Source: CAZDQL01 sp964507325 (GTDB taxonomy: Bacteria; Planctomycetota; UBA1135; GCA-002686595). Taken from it: a DNA stretch of 48,312 nucleotides. Within the stretch, counting starts at the first letter, position 1, and every line of letters begins with the position of its first letter. Made by a program: the position numbers and the translations under genes. Location of the stretch: positions 1-48,312 of the forward strand of contig CAZDQL010000047.1 of the NCBI GenBank assembly GCA_964507325.1. The letters run 5' to 3'. Below the pieces are notes generated by a model that worked only from the letters and a program-made list of their open reading frames with translations, searched no databases and was not told the DNA's origin. This document shows positions 8,806-16,788 of the stretch, in pieces.

Positions 8806-10436
8806 GAAACCCGGTACTGGCCCAGCTGATTCGCGGCGTCCTCTCGCTGCTCTTCCTCCTCTCGGCGCCGGTTTGGGCGCAGGAACGTCCGAACGTCCTC
8901 TGGCTCACGGTCGAGGACATGTCCCCCTGGATCGCGAGCTACGGCGACGACACGGTGCCGACGCCCAACCTCGATCGGCTCGCGGGGCAGTCGGTGCGCT
9001 ACGTGAACGCCTTCGCGTCGAGCCCCGTGTGCGCGCCCGCTCGCTCGTCGCTGATCACCGGCATGTTCGCGACGCGCATCGGCACGATGCACATGCGCAC
9101 GGGCAACCCGAGCAAGGCCGCGCTCGAGCGCGACCCGGAGGCCTACGCGGAGATTCCGAGCTACGAGGGCGTCCCGCCGGAGTACGTGCGCTGCTTCCCC
9201 GAGCTCCTGCGCGCCGCGGGCTACTACTGCACCAATGCGTCGAAGACCGACTACCAGTTCCGCGCGCCGGCCACCGTCTGGGACGCGTCCAGCGGCAAGG
9301 CGCACTGGCGCAACCGGGCTCCGGGGCAGCCCTTCTTCGCGGTCTTCAACCACGGTGGCACGCACGAGAGCCGGGCGTTCCCGAGCAGGAAGCCCAAGTC
9401 GTCGGTGGTCGCGCCGGCGGACGTTCCGGTACCGCCGCTCTACCCCGACACCCCCGCGGTGCGCGACGCGCTCGCCCGCACCTACGACAACATCGCGGCG
9501 ATGGACGCCTGGGTGGGGGAGCGGCTGCGCGAGCTCGAGGAGGCGGGGCTGGCGGAGTCGACCGTCGTGTTCTTCTTCTCCGATCACGGCGTGGGGTTGC
9601 CCCGCGGCAAGCGCTCGCCGTACGACCTCGGTACGCGCGTGCCGCTCTTGGTGCGCTTCCCCGGCGGCGAGCGGGGCGGGACGATCGACGAGCGCGTCGT
9701 GAGCTTCGTCGACTTCGGGCCGAGCGTCCTCTCGCTGGCCGGGATCGAGCCCGATGCGCGCCTCGACGGAGCAGCGTTCCTCGGTCCACACGCCCGCGCG
9801 GGGAGCGGGTTCGCGTTCGCGCACGCCGATCGCTTCGACAGCGAGTACGACCGGGCGCGTTCCGTGAGCGATGGGCGCTTCCGCTACGTGCGCAACTACG
9901 TCACGGACCGCCCGCACCTGATCCAGGTCGCCTACCGCGAGCTCCTGCCGATGACGCACGACCTCTACGCGCTGCGCGACAGCGGACCCCGGCGACCCGA
10001 GCAGTGGCAGGTCGCCGCGCGTACACGTCCTGCCGAAGAACTCTACGACTCCCAGGCGGATCCCTGGGAGGTCCACGACCTCGCGGGAGTCGAGGCGCAC
10101 GCCGAGACGCTGGCCCGCCTGCGCGCGGCGCTCGACGGGTGGATCGAGGACACCGGGGACCTGGGCCTGGTGTTGCCCGAGCGGCGCATGGTGCAGGAGC
10201 ACCTGTGGCATGGGGAGACGAAGCCCGTCACCGAGCCCGCGACGCGCACCGTCGGCGACGAGGGGATCGAGCTCACCTGCGCGACCGCTGGCGCCTCGAT
10301 CGGTTACCGGCTCTCCGCGAAGGGGACCTGGAACGTGTACACGGGCCCCATTCCCGCCGGCGACGGCAGCGGAGTGCTAGAGGTGCTCACGCACCGCATC
10401 GGTTTCGAGCCCACACGACGGACGTTCGAGCACTGA
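8802..10436 (+). CDS. Secreted sulfatase (N-sulfoglucosamine sulfohydrolase-like)
   Basis: Formylglycine-dependent sulfatase of 544 residues. The GTG at 8802 overlaps the rhamnosidase stop and gives a classic signal peptide (LLFLLSAPVWA, cleavage after residue 26); the longer open frame upstream is a shadow of the rhamnosidase gene. The activation motif C-x-P-x-R is intact at Cys77-Ala-Pro-Ala-Arg81. Metal-site blocks are VEDMSP near residue 38 and FFFSDHGVGLPRGK. The overall sequence resembles the SGSH/S1_8 group. The C-terminus (from about residue 480, ELTCATAGASIGYRL) looks like a chitobiase/Fn3-associated appendage often found on planctomycete sulfatases. It probably removes sulfate from the rhamnose-containing glycan attacked by the upstream rhamnosidase. 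The exact substrate cannot be told from sequence. Confidence 0.92.
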   Translation: MRNPVLAQLIRGVLSLLFLLSAPVWAQERPNVLWLTVEDMSPWIASYGDDTVPTPNLDRLAGQSVRYVNAFASSPVCAPARSSLITGMFATRIGTMHMRTGNPSKAALERDPEAYAEIPSYEGVPPEYVRCFPELLRAAGYYCTNASKTDYQFRAPATVWDASSGKAHWRNRAPGQPFFAVFNHGGTHESRAFPSRKPKSSVVAPADVPVPPLYPDTPAVRDALARTYDNIAAMDAWVGERLRELEEAGLAESTVVFFFSDHGVGLPRGKRSPYDLGTRVPLLVRFPGGERGGTIDERVVSFVDFGPSVLSLAGIEPDARLDGAAFLGPHARAGSGFAFAHADRFDSEYDRARSVSDGRFRYVRNYVTDRPHLIQVAYRELLPMTHDLYALRDSGPRRPEQWQVAARTRPAEELYDSQADPWEVHDLAGVEAHAETLARLRAALDGWIEDTGDLGLVLPERRMVQEHLWHGETKPVTEPATRTVGDEGIELTCATAGASIGYRLSAKGTWNVYTGPIPAGDGSGVLEVLTHRIGFEPTRRTFEH

Positions 10437-10448
10437 GTGAGGACGGAC

Positions 10449-11954
10449 ATGCACGCGCCTACGAGACAGCAGCTCCTTCTCCTCGCCGCAACACTGGCGC
10501 CCGTCGTCATCCCGGCATGCCGGGCCCTCCCGGTAGAGGAACGGGCTCGGCCCCGGCCCAACATCGTCTTCGTGCTGACCGACCAATGGCGAGCGCAGGC
10601 CACCGGGTACGCCGGCGATCCCAACGTGCAGACGCCCCGCCTGGACACCTTGGCCTCCCAGAGCATCCACTTCACCAACGCGGTCAGCGTCTGCCCCGTC
10701 TGCACGCCCTATCGCGCCTCCCTCATGACCGGGCGCTATCCCCTCAGTACGGGGATGTTCCTGAACGACCTCTACCTGCCCGACGAAGAGCTGTGCATGG
10801 GCGAGATCTTCGCGGCGGCCGGGTACCAGACGGCGTACATCGGCAAGTGGCACCTCGACGGTCACGGCCGCGACGCCTACATCCCCGAGGAGCGCCGCCA
10901 GGGCTTCGACTACTGGAAGGTGCTGGAGTGCACCCACCAGTACAACACTTCCTACTACTACGCGGGCGACGACCCGACCAAGCGCAAGTGGGAGGGGTAC
11001 GACGCCTACCCCCAGACCAGGGATGCCAGGCAGTACATCCGGGAGCACGCGAACGACGACCGTCCCTTCCTGCTGGTGATGGCCTACGGCGGCCCCCACT
11101 TTCCCCACGACACCGCGCCCGCAGAGCTCAAGCAGCTGTATCCGGTCGACTCCATCGAGCTGCGACCCAACGTGTCGGAGGGAATGAGGATTCGCGCCCG
11201 CAAGGAGGCGCAAGGCTACTACGCGCACTGCACGGCACTCGACGCCTGCATCGGTGAGCTCCTCGACACCCTGGACCGCGCCGGCGTGGCGGAGAACACC
11301 ATCTTCGTGTTCACTTCCGACCACGGCGAGATGCTCGGCTCGCAGGGGCAGCTTCCCAAGCAGAAGCAGCGACCGTGGGACGAATCGATTCGCGTCCCCT
11401 TCCTGCTCCGTTACCCGGCCATTCACGGCCCCATGGGGCGGCAGGTGAGTGCGCCGATCAACACGCCGGAGATCCTGCCGACCCTGCTGACCCTGGCGGG
11501 CATCGAGATTCCGGACTCGATCGAGGGGGAGGAGCTCTCGCAATACGTCATCGACGACGAGTGTCGGGAGGATCGCGCGGCCCTGGTCATGAACGTCACG
11601 CCCTTCGGGCACGGCAACCGCATTCCGTTCCGCGGCCTACGGACCGCGCGCCACACCTACATCCGCAATCCAGACGGCCCGTGGCTCCTCTACGACAACC
11701 AGGTCGACCCGTACCAGATGGAGAATCTGGTGGGCGTGGCTGAACATGCCGCGTTGCAGAGCGAGCTGGAGCGCACGCTGCGGGACAAGCTCCTGGAGAC
11801 CGGTGATCAGTTCCTGCCGGTGGAGCAGTACCTGAAGACCTGGGACTACCAAGTCGACGCTGGAGGCAACATCCCCTACTTCTTCCTGCGTTCCGAGGGC
11901 GGCCGGATGCCTGACGGCTTCGAGGTGCAGAGCCCGGCGGACGCGAAGAAGTGA
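10449..11954 (+). CDS. Secreted sulfatase (arylsulfatase A / choline-sulfatase-like family)
   Basis: Second formylglycine sulfatase of the locus, 501 residues. A GAGGA at 10440-10444 places the start at the ATG 10449, although a GTG at 10437 is in frame directly after the previous stop. A hydrophobic leader ends in IPAC, a weak lipobox, so it may be a lipoprotein. The motif C-x-P-x-R is intact (Cys85-Thr-Pro-Tyr-Arg89). NIVFVLTDQWRAQ, TAYIGKWHLDGHGR and FVFTSDHGEMLGSQG are the standard metal- and sulfate-binding blocks. It ends the rhamnosidase-sulfatase-sulfatase operon. Two sulfatases of clearly different subfamilies suggest two sulfation positions or linkages on the target glycan. Confidence 0.93.
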   Translation: MHAPTRQQLLLLAATLAPVVIPACRALPVEERARPRPNIVFVLTDQWRAQATGYAGDPNVQTPRLDTLASQSIHFTNAVSVCPVCTPYRASLMTGRYPLSTGMFLNDLYLPDEELCMGEIFAAAGYQTAYIGKWHLDGHGRDAYIPEERRQGFDYWKVLECTHQYNTSYYYAGDDPTKRKWEGYDAYPQTRDARQYIREHANDDRPFLLVMAYGGPHFPHDTAPAELKQLYPVDSIELRPNVSEGMRIRARKEAQGYYAHCTALDACIGELLDTLDRAGVAENTIFVFTSDHGEMLGSQGQLPKQKQRPWDESIRVPFLLRYPAIHGPMGRQVSAPINTPEILPTLLTLAGIEIPDSIEGEELSQYVIDDECREDRAALVMNVTPFGHGNRIPFRGLRTARHTYIRNPDGPWLLYDNQVDPYQMENLVGVAEHAALQSELERTLRDKLLETGDQFLPVEQYLKTWDYQVDAGGNIPYFFLRSEGGRMPDGFEVQSPADAKK

Positions 11955-12074
11955 GGTGATCCCACCTGTGCCGCCGCCAGGCGCCTACGGCTGAATCACT
12001 CCCAGCTTCGGAGGATCGGGCATGGAGGCAGGGGGCCGCTGATTCGGTAGCGCGGTTCTGGCCACCTACTCGGG

Positions 12075-12659
12075 TCACTCGTGGAGCTGGAGCTGGAGGC
12101 CTACCTCCGCGACAGCCTCTGCGAGGGCAGCGGCTCGCGGACCATCGAGGGGAGTCTTGGATCGGTTGTCGATCCGGAAGTCGGTGGCCAGCCACTGCCG
12201 CTCCTGCCGAATCGTGAAGACGGTTTCTTCGTAGCCAGTCCCGAGTTCCAGGTGGTAGCTCCTCTCTCGGCTCGACCTGAGGAGTCCGCGCCACCAGGCT
12301 CGATCCAGAGGTGTGGAATGGGCGTGTGGTGTGGAGATCGTCGTCGGGTGGGGGCGAAAGAAGATACGCGCGGTGGTTCTGAACGGCACGCCAGTGGACC
12401 CTTTGGCAACCATGGGAGGCCCAGCTTCGACCTCCGCGTGCAAGAGGCTCCAGTCAGCATCGATGGGAAACTCGGCCTCGAGGAGGCGAGACTCGACCTC
12501 CGGAAGTCTGGAGTCGAGGTGCGCGACGACCCTCTCCCAGCGCTTCTCAGCGAGACGCGCGCCGTAGAACAGGCCGACGCAGCACGCGAGTGCGACCACC
12601 AAGCAGGCCAGGATGGCGCCCTGGAGAACCGCGCGGGGCTTCGAGCGTCGCCTCACCAT
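12075..12659 (-). CDS. Small membrane protein, tandem paralogue B
   Basis: 194 residues, starting MVRRRSKPRAVLQ. One transmembrane helix at about residues 14-36 (GAILACLVVALACCVGLFYGARLAE) is followed by an extracytoplasmic domain of about 150 residues. It is a clear paralogue of the gene directly upstream: both contain ACLVVALACCVGL, DSRLPEVE, HSTPxDRAWWRGLL, SSRER, TIRQERQWL and AVAEVGLQ. The start overlaps the upstream paralogue's stop in ATGGTGA. No family recognised; no catalytic motif. The product may be a surface-exposed or assembly-accessory protein, but that is a guess. Confidence 0.72.
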   Translation of the reverse strand: MVRRRSKPRAVLQGAILACLVVALACCVGLFYGARLAEKRWERVVAHLDSRLPEVESRLLEAEFPIDADWSLLHAEVEAGPPMVAKGSTGVPFRTTARIFFRPHPTTISTPHAHSTPLDRAWWRGLLRSSRERSYHLELGTGYEETVFTIRQERQWLATDFRIDNRSKTPLDGPRAAALAEAVAEVGLQLQLHE

Positions 12660-13207
12660 GGCTGAAGGCCCACCTCTGCGACGGCGTCGGCGAGGACAGT
12701 CGACCGCGAGGAGTCGAGGGGAGTCTTGGAGCGGATGTCGACTCGGAGGTCGGTCACCAGCCACTGCCGCTCCTGCCGTATCGTGACGACGATGTCGTTG
12801 TGACCGTCCCCTAGGTGCAAACGGTACTTCCTCTCTCGGCTCGAGCTGAGGAGCCCCCGCCACCAGGCGCGATCCCGAGGGGTCGAGTGAGCTGGGGGTG
12901 TGGAGATCGTCCTCGGTACGGAGCGGTAGATGATCCTCTTGACGGATCCAGGTCCCGAGCCGCCACTCTCCAAGGCGGTGCTGGCAGTCAGAGCTTCGAT
13001 CTGCGCATCGAGCGGGCTCCAGCCGCCGGTAAAGCGATACTCGACCTCCGGAAGCCTGGAGTCGAAGTGCGCGACGACCTCCGCCCAGCGCTCCTCGGCG
13101 AGACGCGCGTGTAGAACAAGGCCGACACAGCACGCGAGTGCGACCACCAAGCAGGCGACAATCGTGGTCCAGAGGATTGCCCGGGGATTCGACCGTCGTC
13201 TCACCAT
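12653..13207 (-). CDS. Small membrane protein, tandem paralogue A
   Basis: 184 residues from the ATG at 13207 (MVRRRSNPRAILW). One transmembrane helix at about residues 14-36 is followed by a soluble outer domain. The frame is open further upstream, but MVRRRS matches the start of the downstream paralogue, which decides the start. Sequence is shared with paralogue B along the whole length, strongest at the helix and at TPxDRAWWRGLL and RQERQWLVTD. Its stop lies inside the paralogue's start (7-nt overlap), so translation is probably coupled. Function unknown. Confidence 0.72.
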   Translation of the reverse strand: MVRRRSNPRAILWTTIVACLVVALACCVGLVLHARLAEERWAEVVAHFDSRLPEVEYRFTGGWSPLDAQIEALTASTALESGGSGPGSVKRIIYRSVPRTISTPPAHSTPRDRAWWRGLLSSSRERKYRLHLGDGHNDIVVTIRQERQWLVTDLRVDIRSKTPLDSSRSTVLADAVAEVGLQPW

Positions 13208-13345
13208 GGCAGGACCACCCGCATGTCCTCCTTCATTCCGGGATCGACTCGCATCGTCCATCGCACGGGATCCTCCCCGGTCACGATACCACCACGCCAA
13301 TGGGCATTCCTTCAGAGCGGGCCGGATGAGGTCGAAGAAGGCGTC

Positions 13346-13477
13346 ATGCGTGCATCGTCCCACGCGGCCGCTCCCATCGGTGCGGCCGTGGTGGCACTCC
13401 TCGACATCGACGCGGCCGCCTTCGACCTCGTGGCGGACGTCTCAAACCTCACCCCGAAGACGATCTCCCATGCGTAA
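13346..13477 (+). CDS. Possible 43-residue peptide upstream of the glycosyltransferase fusion
   Basis: A short frame (MRASSHAAAPIG...) with an AAGG six bases before its ATG. It ends in ATGCGTAA, overlapping the start of the next gene by eight bases. The composition (GAAVVALLDIDAAAFDLVADV) looks protein-like and amphipathic. It may be a small protein, a leader peptide coupling translation into the large gene, or chance. No homologue recognised. Confidence 0.3.
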   Translation: MRASSHAAAPIGAAVVALLDIDAAAFDLVADVSNLTPKTISHA

Positions 13478-16400
13478 CTGCGTCGTGCTCGGAAGCCGCT
13501 CGAGCGGTGCCTCTCTGATCGCCGGGAGCCTGGCCCGTTCGGGCTACCACGCGGGGAGCGCCCTGCCAGCGAACGCGACCCACCCCCGTGGAGACCTCGG
13601 GTGGCCGCAGCTCCGGGACGTGAACGATGCGCTGCTCGCCGCCCTTCCCGCAGGGAAGAACGACGCCACACCTCCCCCCCATCTCCACGCCCGGATGCGA
13701 GCCTGCCTCGAGCTCACTCCCTGGTGCCTGAGCGATCCCCCACTCGCCAAGACCTGGCCGGCGTGGCGAGGGCTCACCGGAGATGCGGGGAAGGTGTGCG
13801 TCTTCCGTCATCCGCTGCTCTCGGTGCAGGACGTGGTCGCCGAGGCTGCGGGACGCGTCGACCTCGGAGACGTGTTCGAGCAGTGGATCTCCGCCTACCG
13901 CGAGATCCTCGATCGCCACATGGAGACTGGCGATTGGCTCGTGATCGAGGCGGATGAGGTCGCGACCGAAGCAGGCCGCCAGAGGCTGGGGTCCTTCCTG
14001 GGCGTCGAGGTCGACGGGAGCTTGGTCGACCCGGGGCTGGTGCGCGACGTACCCGAGGGGATGGAGGTGCCCGACGAAGCTCTGCGTCTCTACGAGAGAC
14101 TCCGCCAGTGCGCGGGACGCAAGGGCGCGCCGCGTCGTGCGGACCGGCCCAGGGTCGCCGTGCTGGCCGTGGTGCGTGACGGGGACGAGCCCCAGCTGCC
14201 CGCCCTCGCCCACGACGTCGCGCGACTGTGCGCAGTCCGCGCCCGACTGCTGGTCGTCGACGGAACGGGCCGCAAGGAGATCCAAGGGGCGTTCCCCAGC
14301 TACTCGGCCGCCCTCGAGGAGATCGACGAGGAGGTCGTCGCCCTGGCGCGGCCGGGCTGCACGCTCGTCCCCTCGAGACTCGTCCACGCGCTCGCCGCCC
14401 TGGAGCGGGGCGCGGACCTGGTCACCTGCGACTACGCCCTCGCCGACGGGAGCGGAGCGTTCGTCGACCGCGCGAGCCCGGCGGAGATGGCCGACGCCCC
14501 CGGCCCCTTCTGGGAGGCGGGCCTGACCCTGCGCCGCGAGGTCCTGGCCACGATCCGCTCCACCGCGTTCTTCCCCACCGAGCTCGAGCTCTACCGCCGT
14601 CATCTGGACACGCCGCGGCACACGCACGTGACCGAATTGGGATTCGCGGTGGATGAGGACCTCTACGCTGCGTCCTTCGAACGCTCCGTCGACGACGCGG
14701 CGCTCGTGTCCTTGGCCGCGCGCGAGCCCGCGGCCTCCCCCGCCCTGACCGTCTCTCTCGAGGCGACCGATCCCATCCGCCTGGCGGCGAGCCTCGAGGG
14801 CTTCTGTCGCCAGCGGGTCGCGCCCGACACCTTCGAAGTGGTCGTCGCGGATCGCACCGGTGCGGGCGGCGATCTCCTGCTGGGGCTCGAGCTTCCGATT
14901 CGAGTGCGCGTCTTCCATTGCCCCGGCAAGGACGAAGCGGCGGCCCACAACCGCGCCGCCGGCGCGGCCCGCGGCGAGGTCGTGCTCTTCACCAGCGAAC
15001 GCTACGCACCCGATCCGCACGCGATCGAGCGGCACCTGGCGGCTCACGCCCCGTCGCGAGACGGGAGCGGCGCCTTCTTCGCCCTGGTCGGCTCCCTCGA
15101 AGAGCCGGAATCCGCCCGCCGCACGGCCCTGGGGCGGCACCTCCAGCGCCTCACCTGCGAGGAGACCCCGCGCTCGGTGGCGGGGAGTGCCTTCCGCATC
15201 GGAAACGCCAGCATCGCGCGGGTGGACTTCTCCACCCTGGGAGGCTTCGACGAGTCCTTCGGAGCGGGCTTCGACGCTGAGCTCGGCCAACGCCTCGAGA
15301 CGACCGGCTGCCACGTCTTCCACGACCCCTGGACCCGCTTCACGCGGCTCGCGCCGACGACTTTCGCGGATCTACGCCGTCGGACGGTGGAGGAGGCCTG
15401 CACCTCCGCGCGCCTCGCCGGCCGAGCCCCCTTGGAGACCGCCGGCCCCGTCGACCGCACCCGTGAGGAGGCGGGCGAGGAGCTGGCCGCGATCGACCTC
15501 GCCCAGCTCGAGGAGAACGGGGCCTGCGCGGACCTGGTGACGGAGAGCGAAGGGCGTCTGGAGATCCTCCTGGCCGAGCTGAAGGACGCCTGGCGCGCAT
15601 CGGTCTCTGGTGGCCCCAGCGAGGTGACCGAGGAGCAGCCCATGCTCCGCGCGGTCCCCCGTCCCCCCGGCCGCCGGAGGTCACCCCAGCTCAGCGTGGT
15701 GATTCCGACCCACGACCGACCGAGGGAGCTGCTCGCCCTCCTGGACCACTTGGCGCTGCAGGACCTGAGCCCGGATCGCTTCGAGGTCTTCGTGGTCGAC
15801 GACGCATCGACCGAGCCGGTCTCCGAGCGGATCGATCCCTGCGGCTACCCCTTCGAGCTCTACCTCATGGCGCAGGCCGGCGGCGGTCCGGGCTTAGCGC
15901 GCAACCGGGCGGTAGCCCGCGCGCGGGGGGACGTGGTCCTCTACCTGAACGACGACGCGGTCCCTGGACGGCGGCTGCTCTCGCGCCACCTCGACCACCA
16001 TCGGCACGCGAGCTTCCCGCGAGCGGTGCTCGGCGCGTTCACCTTGCTGCCGGAGCATCGGCGCCACTCGATCGGCGAGTACGTGGAGACCACCACCGCC
16101 CTCTTCGACCAACCGCTGATGAAGCCCGGCGAGTACTACCGCGGCCTGTGCTTCTGCTCGGGCAACATCTCGGTGCGCCGCGAGGCCCTCGAGGCGGTCG
16201 GTGGTTTCGACGAGTCCTTCCTCTACGCCGGCGGCGAGGACTGGGAGCTGGGCCACCGGCTCGAGCTTGAGCAGTGGATCCGAGTCCTCTACGACCCGGC
16301 TCTCGAGTGCGGCCACGACCACGCGATCCGCGTGGACTCGATCCTCGGCCGCAAGCGCGTCGTCGGGTGGAGTCTGGCGAAGATCCAGGAGAAGTACGGG

Positions 16401-16703
16401 GATCTGGATCTGCTCCCGCTGCCCTCGTGGCCGGCTGCGGACGAGGATTGGGAGCGTACGGCGGAGGAAGTCGAGCGCATGCGCCCGAAGATCGAATCGC
16501 TGAGGCAGCGAGTCGAGGCGCTCTGCGACGAGGAAGTCGCGAGGCGAACCGGACCGACCGCCGTGGATCGGATCCTCGAGCCACTGCAGGAGGCTGAACG
16601 ACTCGAAATCCTGGCGGGCGCGCTCTGCTGGCGACATGGCGTTTTGCCCGTCGATGGGCAGGATGCGGATTCACCCGCAATCCCACGCCACAAGTCCGCC
16701 TAG
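13470..16703 (+). CDS. Sulfotransferase-like / multi-glycosyltransferase fusion protein
   Basis: 1077 residues, cytoplasmic, without an obvious signal or membrane helix. Residues 1-210 resemble a PAPS-dependent sulfotransferase: VVLGSRSSGASLIAGSLARSG fits the 5'-phosphosulfate loop and CVFRHPLLSVQDV the 3' loop. Residues 225-400 carry a faint GT2-like fold (VAVLAVVRDGDEP, LLVVDGTG). Residues 430-650 are a second GT2 domain (FEVVVADRTG, AHNRAAGAARGEVVLF, GGFDESFG) that lacks an acidic DxD-type motif at the expected place (FTSERY). The third GT2 domain, from about residue 735, looks complete: LSVVIPTHDRP, FEVFVVDDAST, GPGLARNRAVARARGD, LYLNDDA and GGEDWELGHRLE. A charged helical tail ends the protein. 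The start ATG 13470 follows a short overlapping frame. Expected role: synthesis of a sulfated or decorated surface glycan, by inference. Confidence 0.82.
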   Translation: MRNCVVLGSRSSGASLIAGSLARSGYHAGSALPANATHPRGDLGWPQLRDVNDALLAALPAGKNDATPPPHLHARMRACLELTPWCLSDPPLAKTWPAWRGLTGDAGKVCVFRHPLLSVQDVVAEAAGRVDLGDVFEQWISAYREILDRHMETGDWLVIEADEVATEAGRQRLGSFLGVEVDGSLVDPGLVRDVPEGMEVPDEALRLYERLRQCAGRKGAPRRADRPRVAVLAVVRDGDEPQLPALAHDVARLCAVRARLLVVDGTGRKEIQGAFPSYSAALEEIDEEVVALARPGCTLVPSRLVHALAALERGADLVTCDYALADGSGAFVDRASPAEMADAPGPFWEAGLTLRREVLATIRSTAFFPTELELYRRHLDTPRHTHVTELGFAVDEDLYAASFERSVDDAALVSLAAREPAASPALTVSLEATDPIRLAASLEGFCRQRVAPDTFEVVVADRTGAGGDLLLGLELPIRVRVFHCPGKDEAAAHNRAAGAARGEVVLFTSERYAPDPHAIERHLAAHAPSRDGSGAFFALVGSLEEPESARRTALGRHLQRLTCEETPRSVAGSAFRIGNASIARVDFSTLGGFDESFGAGFDAELGQRLETTGCHVFHDPWTRFTRLAPTTFADLRRRTVEEACTSARLAGRAPLETAGPVDRTREEAGEELAAIDLAQLEENGACADLVTESEGRLEILLAELKDAWRASVSGGPSEVTEEQPMLRAVPRPPGRRRSPQLSVVIPTHDRPRELLALLDHLALQDLSPDRFEVFVVDDASTEPVSERIDPCGYPFELYLMAQAGGGPGLARNRAVARARGDVVLYLNDDAVPGRRLLSRHLDHHRHASFPRAVLGAFTLLPEHRRHSIGEYVETTTALFDQPLMKPGEYYRGLCFCSGNISVRREALEAVGGFDESFLYAGGEDWELGHRLELEQWIRVLYDPALECGHDHAIRVDSILGRKRVVGWSLAKIQEKYGDLDLLPLPSWPAADEDWERTAEEVERMRPKIESLRQRVEALCDEEVARRTGPTAVDRILEPLQEAERLEILAGALCWRHGVLPVDGQDADSPAIPRHKSA

Positions 16704-16788
16704 CACCCCCGAAGCGGCTGACCAGCTCGCTTCGATCCAGCCTCGCCATGCCTGCGGTCCAGCGCCGCAGATCCGCCTAGCGCCCCCG
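16695..16788. repeat. 17-bp direct repeat containing both convergent stop codons
   Basis: TCCGCCTAGCRCCCCCG occurs at 16695-16711 and at 16772-16788 (16 of 17 bases identical). The first copy holds the rightward stop of the glycosyltransferase fusion (TAG 16701-16703). The second holds the leftward stop of the zinc-protease-like gene (CTA 16777-16779). CTAG is its own complement, so the same word supplies a stop on either strand. Nothing else was seen in this short intergenic stretch. Confidence 0.6.
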
